A stretch of 64,000 nucleotides of DNA, from positions 620,001 through 684,000 of the forward strand of contig NZ_CP011409.1 of the NCBI RefSeq assembly GCF_001267925.1. The letters run 5' to 3'. Both the position numbers and the translations under genes were made by a program. Each line of letters opens with the position of its first letter. Position 1 is the stretch's first letter. This DNA is from Herbaspirillum hiltneri N3 (lineage in GTDB: Bacteria > Pseudomonadota > Gammaproteobacteria > Burkholderiales > Burkholderiaceae_D). The notes under the pieces were generated by a model that saw only the letters and a list, made by a program, of their open reading frames with translations, made no database searches and was not told where the DNA came from. Below, one piece after another: positions 44,431 through 54,209 of the stretch.

Positions 44431-45309
44431 CTAATCGTGGCCGTATACATTAGGTGTGCCCGGAGGATGCGTTTTAAAGCGTTTGTGCGCCCAAAAATAT
44501 TCCGCCGGCGCTTCCAGCACGCGTTCTTCGATGAAGGCATTCATGCGGCGCGTCGCCTCCACGATGTCGTCGCCGGGATAGTTCTCCCAGGCCGGATAGA
44601 ACGTGGTTTTCCAGCCCTGGTAGTTCGGCAGGAAGGTCGTGATCATCGGCACCACGTTGGCGTGTGTCGCGGCGGCAATGCGTGCCGTAGCGGTCAGCGT
44701 GGCGGCGGGCACGCCGAAGAAGGGGACGAACTCGGCGTCGCGCAGGCCGAAGTCCATGTCCGGCAGCATGATGAACGGCAGCCCGTCACGCATGGCGCGG
44801 ATGATGGGCTTGACGCCTTTTTCGCGCGACAGCAGGGTCACGGGGCGAAAGCGCGAGCGGCCTTTGAGCAGCGCCTGGTCAACCACTTCGTTTTGTTGTT
44901 TCGAGTAAATGGTGCAAATCGACAAGTCGGAATTGAGCACCAGCGCGATGCCGGGGATTTCCAGGCAGACGAAATGCGGGCACAGCAGGATGGTCGGGCC
45001 TGATTTGATGACTTCCACCGGCACCCGCGGCTCGACCTTGATCAGCCTCTTCAGGCGGGCTTCCGATGCCCACCACAGGATGCCGCGCTCAAGCGCGCTG
45101 CGCGCGTATGCCTGGAAGTGCTGGCGGGCAATGGTCTCGCGCTCGGCTTCGGTCTTTTCGGGGAAGCATAAACGCAGGTTGGTCAGCGTGATATGGCGGC
45201 GCGGCTTCATGATGATGAACAGCAGCGAGCCGAGTCCTGCCCCGAGGCGGCCGAGAATGGGCAGCGGCAACCAATGGAGCAGCCACATCAATGCGATCAG
45301 CGCCTTCAT
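44431..45309 (-). CDS. LpxL/HtrB-family lipid A acyltransferase (second copy)
   Basis: 292 residues. Hydrophobic N-terminus ([19 protein letters not shown]). The acyltransferase motif is [12 protein letters not shown] (HX4E), followed by the substrate segments [20 protein letters not shown] and [18 protein letters not shown], then [12 protein letters not shown] at the end. It adds a secondary acyl chain to lipid A at the inner membrane. Its ATG overlaps the stop of the preceding paralogue by 4 bases (ATGA), so both are co-translated. dapF follows after 23 bases. Confidence 0.87.
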   Translation of the reverse strand: MKALIALMWLLHWLPLPILGRLGAGLGSLLFIIMKPRRHITLTNLRLCFPEKTEAERETIARQHFQAYARSALERGILWWASEARLKRLIKVEPRVPVEVIKSGPTILLCPHFVCLEIPGIALVLNSDLSICTIYSKQQNEVVDQALLKGRSRFRPVTLLSREKGVKPIIRAMRDGLPFIMLPDMDFGLRDAEFVPFFGVPAATLTATARIAAATHANVVPMITTFLPNYQGWKTTFYPAWENYPGDDIVEATRRMNAFIEERVLEAPAEYFWAHKRFKTHPPGTPNVYGHD

Positions 45310-46151
45310 TGCGATGCTCCGGGAGCGGTCACGCCGGGCGGCGTCTTGTAGCGGTTGTAGCTCCAGATATACTGCGCCGGGCAGCGCGCGATCAATTTCT
45401 CCATCGCCAGGTTGATGGCGCGCGCCTGTTGCTCCGGCGTCTCGCCCAGGGTTTCTTCAAATGCCACGAAACGGATGACGAAACCGCGGCCCCACGACAA
45501 GCGCTCGGCGTACGACAGGATGATCGGCGCGCCGCTCATCTGGTGCATCTTGGCCGACAGCGTCATGGTGTAGGCCGGTTTGCCGAAGAAATCGGCCCAG
45601 ACGCCTTCGCCGTGTTGCGGCACCTGGTCCGGCAACAGGCCGATGGCCTGGCCCTTCCTGAGCGCCTTGAGCAAGACGCGCACGCCCGACAGGTTGGCCG
45701 GCGCCAGATGCAGGTTGGGACGCGAACGCGCGCCTTCGATCAGCGGTTTCAGCGCGGCCTTGCGCGGCGGCCGATACAATGCGGTTAGTGGCGTCTTTTC
45801 AGCAATGGCCTGGGCGATGATTTCAAAGCAGCCGAGATGCGGGGTCAGGAAGACCGCGCCGGTTTTTGCGTCCAGGGCTTGTTGGGCCAATTCCCAATTT
45901 TCGATGCGGGCGGTGCGCAGCACGCGTTGCGGCGCGGCGCACCAGATGAACGGCAATTCGAAGATGCCCTTGCCCGATTCGTTGACGGCAGACAACAAAT
46001 GCCGTCCGTGGCCGGCGCGCGTAAGGTTGTTTTTAAGGCGCTTCCGATAGGACGGCGATGCCAGGTAAACAAGCCACCCCATCGCGATTCCGATCAGGTG
46101 CAGCAAGGGCAACGGAAGGAATGACAACAGGCGGAATAAAGAAAAAAGCAT
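45306..46151 (-). CDS. LpxL/HtrB-family lipid A acyltransferase (first copy)
   Basis: 281 residues from ATG 46151, which starts the membrane segment MLFSLFRLLSFLPLPLLHLI; a TTG further up is less likely. Motifs: LTPHLGCFEIIAQ (HX4E), ALYRPPRKAALKPLIEGAR, LLPDQVPQHGEGVWADFFGK and WSYNRYKTPPGV. Only about a third of residues match the second copy by eye, so the two probably add different acyl chains. Divergent from metK. Confidence 0.87.
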   Translation of the reverse strand: MLFSLFRLLSFLPLPLLHLIGIAMGWLVYLASPSYRKRLKNNLTRAGHGRHLLSAVNESGKGIFELPFIWCAAPQRVLRTARIENWELAQQALDAKTGAVFLTPHLGCFEIIAQAIAEKTPLTALYRPPRKAALKPLIEGARSRPNLHLAPANLSGVRVLLKALRKGQAIGLLPDQVPQHGEGVWADFFGKPAYTMTLSAKMHQMSGAPIILSYAERLSWGRGFVIRFVAFEETLGETPEQQARAINLAMEKLIARCPAQYIWSYNRYKTPPGVTAPGASQ

Positions 46152-46232
46152 ATTTGCCGTTACCGTGAATAATGCTGTGAAATTGCCGAATTTTTGCAAG
46201 ACGCGTAAAATAGCATGAAAGCCGTCGAGTTA

Positions 46233-46259
46233 ATGACAACTTGCGAGACGGGATATAAA
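46233..46259 (+). promoter_or_regulatory. Candidate metK promoter
   Basis: TATAAA (46254-46259) is a good -10; ATGACA (46233-46238) is a possible -35 with a short 15-base spacer. The roughly 65-base leader up to the metK ribosome site AGGAG shows no SAM-riboswitch pattern I recognise. Confidence 0.35.
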
Positions 46260-46331
46260 TTTCGCTAAAGCGTCGCAGGCTAGGGATCAAGCCGCGACAC
46301 CGGTTCAATCTCTATACTGCAGGAGCATGTG

Positions 46332-47495
46332 ATGTCCAATGAATTTCTCTTTACTTCCGAATCCGTCTCGGAAGGTCACCCCGACAAAGTAGCCGACCAG
46401 ATTTCCGATGCGATTCTGGACGCCATCTTTGAACAGGACCCGCTTTCCCGCGTCGCCGCCGAAACCCTGTGCAACACAGGTCTGGTCGTGCTCGCCGGTG
46501 AAATCACCACGCGCGCCAACGTCGACTACATCGACGTCGCCCGTCAAACCATCAAGCGCATCGGCTACGACAATGCCGACTACGGTATCGACTACAAGAG
46601 CTGCGCCGTGCTGGTGGCCTACGACAAGCAGTCCCCGGACATCGCCCAAGGCGTCGACGAAGGCAAGGGTCTGGACCTCGATCAGGGCGCCGGCGACCAG
46701 GGCCTGATGTTCGGCTACGCCTGCGATGAAACACCGGAACTGATGCCGGCCGCGATTTACTACGCGCACCGCATCGTTGAGCGCCAGTCGCAACTGCGCA
46801 AGGACGGCCGCCTGCCATGGCTGCGTCCGGATGCAAAATCGCAAGTCACGCTGAAATACGTCGACGGCCGTCCGGTCGCCATCGACACCATCGTGTTGTC
46901 GACCCAGCATGCGCCTGAAATGGAACACAAGGCCATCGAAGAAGCGGCGATCGAAGAAATCATCCGCCCGGTCGTGCCGGCAGAGTGGATCAAGAACACC
47001 CGCTACCTGATCAACCCGACCGGCCGTTTCGTCATCGGCGGCCCGCAAGGCGACTGCGGCCTGACCGGTCGCAAGATCATCGTCGACACATACGGCGGTG
47101 CAGCACCGCACGGCGGCGGCGCGTTCTCCGGCAAGGATCCTTCCAAGGTCGACCGTTCGGCAGCCTACGCCGGCCGCTACGTCGCCAAGAACATCGTGGC
47201 CGCCGGCCTGGCGTCGCGTTGCCAGATCCAGGTGTCGTACGCCATCGGTATCGCCAAGCCGACTTCGGTCATGGTCACCACCTTCGGCACCGGCAAGATC
47301 AGCGACGAAAAGCTGGCGCAACTGGTGCTGGAACATTTCGACCTGCGTCCAAAGGGCATCGTGCAAATGCTCGACCTGCTGCGTCCGATCTACCAGAAGA
47401 CCGCTGCTTACGGCCACTTCGGCCGCGAAGAGCCGGAATTCTCGTGGGAGCGTACCGACAAGGCCGCTGCACTGAAGGCCGCTGCCGGTCTGTAA
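46332..47495 (+). CDS. metK: S-adenosylmethionine synthetase
   Basis: 387 residues from ATG 46332 (AGGAG 6 bases upstream; the GTG one codon before is too close to it). It makes SAM from methionine and ATP. Motifs: [20 protein letters not shown] with the catalytic His at about 15, [12 protein letters not shown] (family signature 1), [20 protein letters not shown] (signature 2). Length and motifs are standard. It is followed by the SAH-riboswitch-controlled ahcY. Confidence 0.97.
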   Translation: MSNEFLFTSESVSEGHPDKVADQISDAILDAIFEQDPLSRVAAETLCNTGLVVLAGEITTRANVDYIDVARQTIKRIGYDNADYGIDYKSCAVLVAYDKQSPDIAQGVDEGKGLDLDQGAGDQGLMFGYACDETPELMPAAIYYAHRIVERQSQLRKDGRLPWLRPDAKSQVTLKYVDGRPVAIDTIVLSTQHAPEMEHKAIEEAAIEEIIRPVVPAEWIKNTRYLINPTGRFVIGGPQGDCGLTGRKIIVDTYGGAAPHGGGAFSGKDPSKVDRSAAYAGRYVAKNIVAAGLASRCQIQVSYAIGIAKPTSVMVTTFGTGKISDEKLAQLVLEHFDLRPKGIVQMLDLLRPIYQKTAAYGHFGREEPEFSWERTDKAAALKAAAGL

Positions 47496-47505
47496 TTCCC
47501 CACGC

Positions 47506-47533
47506 GCAATCCGGCCCGTTGTGGCCGGATTGC
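47506..47533 (+). terminator. Stem-loop after metK
   Basis: GCAATCCGGCC-CGTTGT-GGCCGGATTGC is an 11-bp perfect stem 10 bases after the metK stop. There is no T-run, so it may protect the metK mRNA 3' end or act as a weak terminator. Confidence 0.5.
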
Positions 47534-47579
47534 GTCGTGCGCTGGCGTGGCGCCGGCAAGTGATTTACAATGCCTTTCC

Positions 47580-47650
47580 GTATCAAGGAGCGTTGCGACA
47601 AGACACCGATCTTGCCAGGCTTGATACCGTCAACATGCAACTGCGCTCAC
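47580..47650 (+). ncRNA. SAH riboswitch upstream of ahcY
   Basis: P1 is GTATCAAG (47580-47587) with CTTGATAC (47620-47627). The conserved core GGAGCGTTGCGAC follows the left strand, a small CAAGA/TCTTG hairpin (47599-47614) leads to CCAGGC, and the pseudoknot strand GCAACTGCGCTCAC pairs back with GAGCGTTGC (CGCTC 47644-47648 with GAGCG 47588-47592). These are the conserved parts of the SAH aptamer known upstream of ahcY in beta- and gammaproteobacteria. It turns ahcY on when toxic SAH accumulates. A TACAAT at 47566-47571 just upstream is a likely -10. Confidence 0.92.
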
Positions 47651-47702
47651 GTTACTTTTTTTCTGTTTTCTACGAAAGGAGGGCGTGAAGAACGCCGCAG
47701 CC

Positions 47703-49115
47703 ATGACTACCAATTCCACCAAAGACTATGTAATCGCTGATATCAGCCTGGCGCAATGGGGCCACAAAGAAATCAAGATCGCAGAAACCGAAATGCCCGG
47801 CCTGATGGCCATCCGCGAAGAATTCGCCGCTGCCCAGCCCCTGAAGGGCGCACGCATCACCGGTTCCATCCACATGACCATCCAGACCGCCGTGCTGATC
47901 CAGACGCTGGAAGCGCTGGGCGCCAAGGTCCGTTGGGCATCCTGCAACATCTATTCGACCCAAGACCACGCCGCCGCCGCGATCGCCGACAAGGGCACGC
48001 CGGTGTTCGCGTTCAAGGGCGAGTCGCTGGACGACTACTGGGAATTCACGCACCGCATCTTCGAATGGCAAGGCGGCGAGAACGAACAAGCCAACATGAT
48101 CCTCGACGATGGCGGCGATGCAACATTGCTGCTGCATCTGGGCACACGCGCTGAAAAAGACGCATCGGTGCTGAACAACCCGACTTCGGAAGAAGAAATC
48201 TGCCTGTTCAACTCCATCAAGAAAAAGCTGGCGACATCGTCCAACTGGTATTCCACTCGCCTGGCGCAAATCAAAGGCGTGACCGAAGAAACCACCACCG
48301 GCGTGCATCGCCTGTATCAGATGTTCAAAGACGGCAAACTGGCTTTTCCGGCCATCAACGTCAACGACTCCGTCACCAAGTCCAAGTTCGACAACCTGTA
48401 CGGCTGCCGTGAATCGCTGGTCGACGGCATCAAGCGCGCCACCGATGTCATGATCGCCGGCAAGGTCGCCGTCATCGCCGGTTACGGCGACGTCGGCAAG
48501 GGCTCGGCACAAGCCATGCGCGCGTTGTCGGCGCAAGTCTGGGTCACCGAAATCGACCCGATCTGCGCACTGCAGGCGGCAATGGAAGGCTATCGCGTCG
48601 TCACCATGGATTACGCTGCAGAGCACGGCGACATTTTCGTCACCTGCACCGGCAACTACCACGTGATCACGCATGACCACATGAAGAAGATGAAAGACCA
48701 GGCCATCGTCTGCAACATCGGCCACTTCGACAACGAAATCGAAGTCGCCGCACTGAAGCAATACACCTGGGAAAACATCAAGCCGCAAGTCGACCACATC
48801 ATCTTCCCTGACGGCAAGCGCATCATCCTGCTGGCTGAAGGTCGCCTGGTCAACCTCGGCTGCGGCACCGGTCATCCGTCCTACGTGATGAGCTCGTCGT
48901 TCGCCAACCAGACCATCGCCCAGATCGAGTTGTTCGTGAACACCAAGAACTACCCGGTCGGTGTTTACACGCTGCCCAAGCATCTGGATGAAAAGGTCGC
49001 GCGCCTGCAACTGAAGAAACTCAACGCGCAACTGAGCACCCTGACGGCAGAGCAGGCTTCTTATATCGGCGTGAAGGCCGACGGTCCTTACAAGCCTGAT
49101 CACTACCGCTATTAA
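47703..49115 (+). CDS. ahcY: Adenosylhomocysteinase
   Basis: 470 residues from ATG 47703. It splits SAH to adenosine and homocysteine. Motifs: [36 protein letters not shown], the catalytic Lys/Asp in [21 protein letters not shown] and NAD-binding GYGDVGKG; the C-terminal KPDHYRY is typical. Start choice is open: AGGAGG (47677-47682) is 20 bases from this ATG but only 2 from a GTG at 47685. A GGCGT-GAAGA-ACGCC hairpin in between could bring the site close to the ATG. Expression is set by the SAH riboswitch. Confidence 0.95.
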   Translation: MTTNSTKDYVIADISLAQWGHKEIKIAETEMPGLMAIREEFAAAQPLKGARITGSIHMTIQTAVLIQTLEALGAKVRWASCNIYSTQDHAAAAIADKGTPVFAFKGESLDDYWEFTHRIFEWQGGENEQANMILDDGGDATLLLHLGTRAEKDASVLNNPTSEEEICLFNSIKKKLATSSNWYSTRLAQIKGVTEETTTGVHRLYQMFKDGKLAFPAINVNDSVTKSKFDNLYGCRESLVDGIKRATDVMIAGKVAVIAGYGDVGKGSAQAMRALSAQVWVTEIDPICALQAAMEGYRVVTMDYAAEHGDIFVTCTGNYHVITHDHMKKMKDQAIVCNIGHFDNEIEVAALKQYTWENIKPQVDHIIFPDGKRIILLAEGRLVNLGCGTGHPSYVMSSSFANQTIAQIELFVNTKNYPVGVYTLPKHLDEKVARLQLKKLNAQLSTLTAEQASYIGVKADGPYKPDHYRY

Positions 49116-49125
49116 TCAGCTTGAC

Positions 49126-49148
49126 GTGCGGCGGCAATACCGCCGCAC
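49126..49148 (+). terminator. Stem-loop after ahcY
   Basis: GTGCGGCGG-CAATA-CCGCCGCAC: a perfect 9-bp GC stem 10 bases after the stop. Without a T-run it is more likely a processing or stabilising hairpin within an ahcY to metF transcript than a full terminator. Confidence 0.45.
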
Positions 49149-49258
49149 GGTGGTTCGTTCGTTTGTTCGTCGTTTTATCCGCCGCCGGCCGGATGATGGC
49201 AATGCTGCCACGCAGATATTGCCGAACCCGGCCGGCGCGCTGCCCGAAAGGAAACCAC

Positions 49259-49609
49259 ATGCGTCTTCTCATCCTCTGGCTGATCAATGCGCTGGCCTTG
49301 CTGGCCGTGCCTTACCTGTTGCACTCGGTGCAGGTCGACAGCTTCGGCGCCGCCCTGATTGCCGCCCTGATTCTCGGTTTCGTCAATACGCTGGTGCGCC
49401 CGGTGCTGGTGGTGCTGACCTTGCCGGTGACCTTGCTCACGCTGGGTTTGTTCATTCTCGTGATCAACGGCCTGATGTTCTGGGTGGTGGCGCAACTGGT
49501 GGGCGGTTTCCATGTGGGCGGCTTCTGGTCCGCGGTCGGCGGCGCGTTGCTGTACAGCATCGTGTCATGGGCCTTGTCGACGCTGCTGCTCAAGCCTGGC
49601 CGCGGTTGA
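49259..49609 (+). CDS. Small membrane protein of the phage-holin-like family
   Basis: 116 residues with four hydrophobic segments (LLILWLINALALLAVPYLL, AALIAALILGFVNTLV, a VVLTLPVTLLTLGLFILVI stretch, ALLYSIVSWALSTLLL). It matches the Mycobacteriophage D29-like holin_4_2 family, which in most bacteria is a chromosomal protein without phage links. The function is unknown. Its place between ahcY and metF is widely conserved in Burkholderiales. AAAGGAAA ribosome site. Confidence 0.8.
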   Translation: MRLLILWLINALALLAVPYLLHSVQVDSFGAALIAALILGFVNTLVRPVLVVLTLPVTLLTLGLFILVINGLMFWVVAQLVGGFHVGGFWSAVGGALLYSIVSWALSTLLLKPGRG

Positions 49610-49646
49610 TACCGGCGGCCCTGGATCGTTTTTGGATCGAATCCTC

Positions 49647-50489
49647 ATGACACAACATAATTTCAGCATCGAGTTTTTCCCGCCGAAGACGCCCGAAGGT
49701 ACGGAAAAACTGCGCGCCACGCGCGCCAAGCTGGCCGAGTTGCAGCCGAAGTATTTTTCGGTCACCTTCGGCGCCGGCGGTTCGACCCAGCAGGGTACGC
49801 TCGACACCGTGCTGGAAATCATGCGCGAAGGCCACGTGGCTGCGCCGCATCTGTCCTGCATCGGCAGTTCGCGCGACGCCTTGCGCACGATTCTCGCCGA
49901 ATACAAATCGCACGGCATCAAGAAGCTTGTCGCTTTGCGCGGCGACTTGCCGAGCGGTTTCGGCGCCGCCGATTTCTCGTCTGGCGAATTCCGCTATGCC
50001 AACGAGCTGGTCGAGTTCATCCGTGCAGAAACCGGCGACTGGTTCCATATCGAAGTCGGCGCCTACCCGGAAATGCATCCCCAGGCCAAATCGCCGCAAG
50101 ACGACGTCCGCAACTTCGCGCGCAAGGTCGAAGCCGGCGCCGATGCTGCGATCACGCAGTATTTCTACAATCCGGACGCCTATTTCAACTTTGTCGACGA
50201 AACGCAAAAGCTCGGCGTCAACGTACCCATCGTGCCGGGCATCATGCCGATCACGAATTACACGCAGCTGATGCGTTTCTCGGACATGTGCGGCACCGAA
50301 ATCCCGCGCTGGATCCGCCTCAAGCTGGCTAGCTACGGCGATGACGCCGATTCGATCCGCGCGTTCGGCCTGGACGTGGTGACCCGGCTGTGCGAACAAT
50401 TGCTGGAAGGCGGCGCGCCCGGCTTGCATTTCTACACGCTCAACCAGCCTGCGGCGACCATGGCAATCTGGCAACGCCTGGTGGATTGA
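49647..50489 (+). CDS. metF: 5,10-methylenetetrahydrofolate reductase
   Basis: 280 residues from ATG 49647. It reduces methylene-THF to methyl-THF, the methyl donor for homocysteine. Motifs: FSIEFFPPKTPEGTEKLRAT, YFSVTFGAGGSTQ with the FAD/NADH contacts, VALRGDLP, DAAITQYFYNPDAYF, VPGIMPITNYTQL and a closing LHFYTLNQ. Slightly shorter than the E. coli enzyme but complete. It closes the methionine-cycle block and has its own terminator. Confidence 0.96.
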   Translation: MTQHNFSIEFFPPKTPEGTEKLRATRAKLAELQPKYFSVTFGAGGSTQQGTLDTVLEIMREGHVAAPHLSCIGSSRDALRTILAEYKSHGIKKLVALRGDLPSGFGAADFSSGEFRYANELVEFIRAETGDWFHIEVGAYPEMHPQAKSPQDDVRNFARKVEAGADAAITQYFYNPDAYFNFVDETQKLGVNVPIVPGIMPITNYTQLMRFSDMCGTEIPRWIRLKLASYGDDADSIRAFGLDVVTRLCEQLLEGGAPGLHFYTLNQPAATMAIWQRLVD

Positions 50490-50502
50490 GGCGGATTTCA
50501 GC

Positions 50503-50537
50503 AATAAAAAAGCCGGCAAGCGCCGGCTTTTTTATTG
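50503..50537. terminator. Bidirectional terminator, metF / 5-FCL gene
   Basis: AATAAAAAAGCCGGC-AAGC-GCCGGCTTTTTTATT: a 7-bp GC stem with flanking A/T runs between convergent genes. Confidence 0.93.
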
Positions 50538-50547
50538 CGCAGTCATT

Positions 50548-51165
50548 TCAGGCATCGGTGAGGATCAGGTCCAGCGCAATGTCATGCGGCTGCCCGGCGA
50601 ATTCCGCCAATGCCTCCGCATAGGCGACGCCGATGGCCAGCGGACGCGGATCCTGCGCCAGCGTACGGTCGTAGAAGCCGCCGCCGTAGCCCAGCCGCAG
50701 CCGCTCGGCATTGAAGCCGAGGCAAGGGATCAACAGGGCCTGGGGACGCACGGTCTCCCCATGCAACGGCACGGAAGTGCCCATGGCGTCTTTCACCAGG
50801 GTTTCGCCCGGCGTCCAGCGGACGAATTCAAGCGGCGCGTCTTTTCCGCGAATTATCGGCAAGGACAGGTGCACGCCTTGGGCGGCCAGCGCGTTATATG
50901 CCGGGTACAGATCCGGTTCCTGCCGGATCGGGTGGTACACGCCGAGGCTGGCGACCGGATTCTCTTGCAGCCAGTCCAGCAGGCGGCTGCAGATAGCCGC
51001 TTCAGCCGCGGCTTTGGCGGCCGGCGTCATGGCCTTGCGGGCGGCGAGCAGATGCGCGCGCAGGACGGATTTTTCCGACGCGGCGGCGGTTGCCGGCAAT
51101 GTAGTCAACGTCGTCCCGGCAGCGTCGGTGTGCGCAGAGTCGCGTGCTATCCTTGAAGTCGTCAT
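50548..51165 (-). CDS. 5-formyltetrahydrofolate cyclo-ligase
   Basis: 205 residues from ATG 51165. It recycles 5-formyl-THF to methenyl-THF using ATP. Motifs: KSVLRAHLLAARKAM with the ATP-binding Arg/Lys, LSLPIIRGKDAPLEFVRW, IPCLGFNAERLRLGYGGGFYDRTL (the GYGGGFYDR signature). The first 30 residues are a loosely conserved extension, so a later start is conceivable. It lies convergent to metF, fitting one-carbon metabolism. Confidence 0.9.
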   Translation of the reverse strand: MTTSRIARDSAHTDAAGTTLTTLPATAAASEKSVLRAHLLAARKAMTPAAKAAAEAAICSRLLDWLQENPVASLGVYHPIRQEPDLYPAYNALAAQGVHLSLPIIRGKDAPLEFVRWTPGETLVKDAMGTSVPLHGETVRPQALLIPCLGFNAERLRLGYGGGFYDRTLAQDPRPLAIGVAYAEALAEFAGQPHDIALDLILTDA

Positions 51166-51191
51166 TTGTTTCAATCGAAGGTTGTATAAGA

Positions 51192-53144
51192 ATGCAATTA
51201 AAGAAATGCGTGCTCGTGATCACATGCGCTGCTGCGGCGGCACTCAGTTTTTCGTTGCCGGCCCAGGCCCAGAAACGTCTTTCCGCGACGGCTTCATCGG
51301 ATGACGTCTTCCTTGCGCTGCGCGACGCCGCGCGGGTCGACGATTCGGCCACTGCGCTCAGCTTGGCGGCACGGTTGCCCGATTATGTCATTCCTTCGTA
51401 CGTCGACTATTATCGGCTGAAACCCCGCGTGCGCGACTTCACCGCGCCGGTGTCGGAAATCCGCGACTTCCTGAATCGCTACGACGGCACCGCGATCGGC
51501 GACCGCCTGCGCAACGACTGGCTGTTGGCGCTGGGCAAGACCGGCGACTGGAGCACTTTCGATGAACAATATCCGTTGTTCGTGCTCAACGACGACGTGC
51601 AGGTCAAATGCTTCGCGCTCAATTCGCGCGCACTCAAGGGCCAGAACGTCGCCGACGAAGCGCGCGCCCTGCTCACCAGCCCCAAGGATTACGGCCAGGG
51701 TTGCAGCGACCTGATCGGCACGCTGGCGCAAAACCATCAGTTCGGCGAAAGCGACCTCTGGGCGCAGATCCGCCAGGCGGTTGAAGCCGGCAGCATCATG
51801 GTGGCGCGCCGCGCCGCGATCTTCACCGACAACGGCGATCTCAGCCTGCAGCAAGTGATCGACAAGCCGGCGCCGCTGCTGGCGCGCGGACCGGGCCAGG
51901 GCCGTACCGCGCACGAGCTGTACATCATCGCCGTCGGCCGCGCCGCCAAGAACAATCCGCAGCAGGCCGCGGCTTTCCTGAGCGGCGCCTCCGGCCTGAC
52001 TGCGCAGGAACAGGCGATTGCCTGGGCGCAGGTCGCCTTGCCGGCGTCGATGAAGCTGATGCCGGAAGCGATCGACTACTGGCGCAAGACCAAGGACGCG
52101 CCGCTGTCGTACGAGGCCTATCAGTGGAAAGTGCGGATTGCGCTGCGCGCCGGCGACTGGAAGCTGGTGAAGTCCACCATCGAATCCATGCCGGCTTCGC
52201 TGCGCAGCGACATCACCTGGACCTACTGGCTGGCGCGTGCCCAGAAGGAGGACGGCCAGCTTGAATCGGCGCAGCGCCTGTTCCAATCGATTGCCTCGAA
52301 CGTCAGCTTCTACGGCCAGCTGGCCACCGAAGAGCTGGGCCAGAAAATCGTGATCCCTCCCGGCCCGACACCGCCGACGCCGGCAGAGATCGCACCGATG
52401 GCGCAGAACAGCGGCTTCAAGCGCGCACTCAAGTTCTATGAGCTCAATATGCGTTACGAAGGCATCCGTGAATGGAACTGGGAACTGCGCCGCATGAACG
52501 ATCGGCAGTTGCTCGCCGCCGCCGAATTCGCGCGCCAGAGCGACGTGCTCGATCGCATGGTGAACACCTCGGACCGCACCAAGCAGGAAATGGATTTTAC
52601 CCAGCGTTTCCCGGCGCCGCACCTGGGTGAAATGACCGCCAACACGCGTCCGCTCGGACTGGAAAACGCCTGGGTCTATGGGCTGATCCGCCAGGAATCG
52701 CGTTTCATCAAGAACGCCAAATCCTATGTCGGCGCGTCCGGGCTGATGCAGCTGATGCCGTCGACTGCGAAGTACGTCGCCAAGAAGATCGGCATGACCG
52801 AGTTCACGCAAGACCAGATCAACGACATCAACACCAACCTGTTGCTCGGCACCAGCTATCTGAACATGGTACTCAACAATCTCGACGGCTCGCAGGCATT
52901 GGCGACGGCCGCCTATAACGCCGGCCCGGGACGTCCGCGCAGCTGGCGCTCGACGCTGAACCGCAGTGTCGAAGGCGCGATCTTCGCCGAGACGATTCCG
53001 TTCAACGAGACGCGCGGCTACGTCAAGAACGTGATGTCCAACGCCACTTATTACGCCGCCCTGTTCGAGAACAAGCCGCAGTCGCTCAAGCAGCGGCTCG
53101 GCGTGGTGGCGCCGCGCACCAATACACCGACCGACCTGCCCTGA
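51192..53144 (+). CDS. slt: Soluble lytic murein transglycosylase
   Basis: 650 residues from ATG 51192, with a signal peptide (LVITCAAAAALSFSLPAQAQ). A long helical superhelix (about 30-470) precedes the lysozyme-like SLT domain: GLIRQESRF with the catalytic Glu at about 502, GASGLMQLMPSTAKYVAKK, and ATAAYNAGPGRPRSW. It cleaves peptidoglycan strands to 1,6-anhydro products in the periplasm. Length is as in E. coli Slt70. It starts 27 bases from the divergent cyclo-ligase gene, so the promoters overlap. Confidence 0.93.
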   Translation: MQLKKCVLVITCAAAAALSFSLPAQAQKRLSATASSDDVFLALRDAARVDDSATALSLAARLPDYVIPSYVDYYRLKPRVRDFTAPVSEIRDFLNRYDGTAIGDRLRNDWLLALGKTGDWSTFDEQYPLFVLNDDVQVKCFALNSRALKGQNVADEARALLTSPKDYGQGCSDLIGTLAQNHQFGESDLWAQIRQAVEAGSIMVARRAAIFTDNGDLSLQQVIDKPAPLLARGPGQGRTAHELYIIAVGRAAKNNPQQAAAFLSGASGLTAQEQAIAWAQVALPASMKLMPEAIDYWRKTKDAPLSYEAYQWKVRIALRAGDWKLVKSTIESMPASLRSDITWTYWLARAQKEDGQLESAQRLFQSIASNVSFYGQLATEELGQKIVIPPGPTPPTPAEIAPMAQNSGFKRALKFYELNMRYEGIREWNWELRRMNDRQLLAAAEFARQSDVLDRMVNTSDRTKQEMDFTQRFPAPHLGEMTANTRPLGLENAWVYGLIRQESRFIKNAKSYVGASGLMQLMPSTAKYVAKKIGMTEFTQDQINDINTNLLLGTSYLNMVLNNLDGSQALATAAYNAGPGRPRSWRSTLNRSVEGAIFAETIPFNETRGYVKNVMSNATYYAALFENKPQSLKQRLGVVAPRTNTPTDLP

Positions 53145-53207
53145 TGCGACACGACTGCGAGACGATTGCACCGCGCTCTGCGTCACGGCCCTGAAGCAAA
53201 GAAAACG

Positions 53208-54185
53208 ATGACGGCCATGGCGTACAAAAATATCCTGATAATCGGCGGCTCCGGTTTCATCGGCAGCCGGCTGGCGGCCCACCTGGCGCGCAACACGGCG
53301 GCAAGAATCACGGTGCCGACCCGGCGCTATGAACGCAGCAAGCACTTGCTGGTGATGCCGACGGTGCGCACCACGATCGCCGACGTGCACGACGATGCCG
53401 TATTGGATAGCCTCGTGTCCCGCGCCGACGTCGTCATCAATCTGGTCGGCATCCTGCATTCGCGCAGCGGACCGCGCGGCAGCGCCTGGGGCCCTGATTT
53501 CGAGCGCGCGCACGTCGAACTGCCGCGCCGGATCGTGGCCGCTTGCTCCCGGCATGGCGTGCGGCGTTACCTGCACATGAGCGCATTGGGCGCGTCGGCG
53601 CAGGCGCCGTCGATGTACCTGCGCTCCAAGGCTGCGGGCGAAACGGCCGCGTTTTCGGACGCCGCTGTCGCGACCACGGTATTCCGGCCTTCGGTGGTGT
53701 TTGGCGAGCACGACAATTTTCTCAACCTGTTCGCCGCGCTGCAAAAGCGTTTTCCGTTCATGCCGCTGGGCGGCGCCGAGGCGCGTTTCCAGCCGGTGTA
53801 CGTAGGCGACGTGGCGCAGGCTTTCGTCAGCGCATTGCACAACGACGCCACGCAGGCCCGCAGCTACGAGCTGGCCGGGCCGCAGGTCTACACGCTGCGC
53901 CAATTGGTGCAGCTGGCCGGATTGTGCTCCGGCCATCCGCGTCCGGTGCTGGGATTGCCGCCGGGCTTGGCATCCTTGCAAGCTTTTTTGCTGGAACATT
54001 TGCCAGGACGCATGATGAGTCGCGATAATCTGGCTTCCATGCAGGTCGACAATGTCGCAAGCGGACCGATGGCGCCGGAACTGCACATCGTGCCGACCGC
54101 GCTGGAAGCGATCGCGCCGCGTTACCTCGCAGGCGTGCACCTGCAACAGCAAATGGACGCCCATCGCCGCGGCGCGCGGCGCTGA
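53208..54185 (+). CDS. NDUFA9-like atypical SDR (complex I NDUFA9 subunit family)
   Basis: 325 residues from ATG 53208; an ATG three codons later is equally possible. NAD(P) motif GGSGFIG (about 13-19). Then VPTRRYERSKHLLVMPTV, VVINLVGILHSR, YLHMSALGAS, YLRSKAAGE and FRPSVVFGEHDNFLNLFA, the last being typical of the NDUFA9/YfcH-like group. Bacterial members are not complex I subunits as such; a redox or quinone-linked role is guessed. It follows slt by 63 bases. Confidence 0.82.
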   Translation: MTAMAYKNILIIGGSGFIGSRLAAHLARNTAARITVPTRRYERSKHLLVMPTVRTTIADVHDDAVLDSLVSRADVVINLVGILHSRSGPRGSAWGPDFERAHVELPRRIVAACSRHGVRRYLHMSALGASAQAPSMYLRSKAAGETAAFSDAAVATTVFRPSVVFGEHDNFLNLFAALQKRFPFMPLGGAEARFQPVYVGDVAQAFVSALHNDATQARSYELAGPQVYTLRQLVQLAGLCSGHPRPVLGLPPGLASLQAFLLEHLPGRMMSRDNLASMQVDNVASGPMAPELHIVPTALEAIAPRYLAGVHLQQQMDAHRRGARR

Positions 54186-54209
54186 AGCCACATATTAAAA
54201 AGGACCGCC

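Noticed and set aside
46260..46331. SAM riboswitch before metK
   Set aside because: The short leader lacks the conserved cores of the SAM-I, SAM-II or SAM/SAH classes that I can recognise.
49259..49609. Possible prophage remnant because of the holin-like protein
   Set aside because: This holin family is widespread as an ordinary chromosomal gene between ahcY and metF, and no other phage gene is near.
51294..54191. A 965-codon open frame on the minus strand opposite slt and the NDUFA9-like gene
   Set aside because: Antisense by-product of high GC; its residues are low-complexity Arg/His/Gln/Gly-rich, and both sense genes have clear family motifs.
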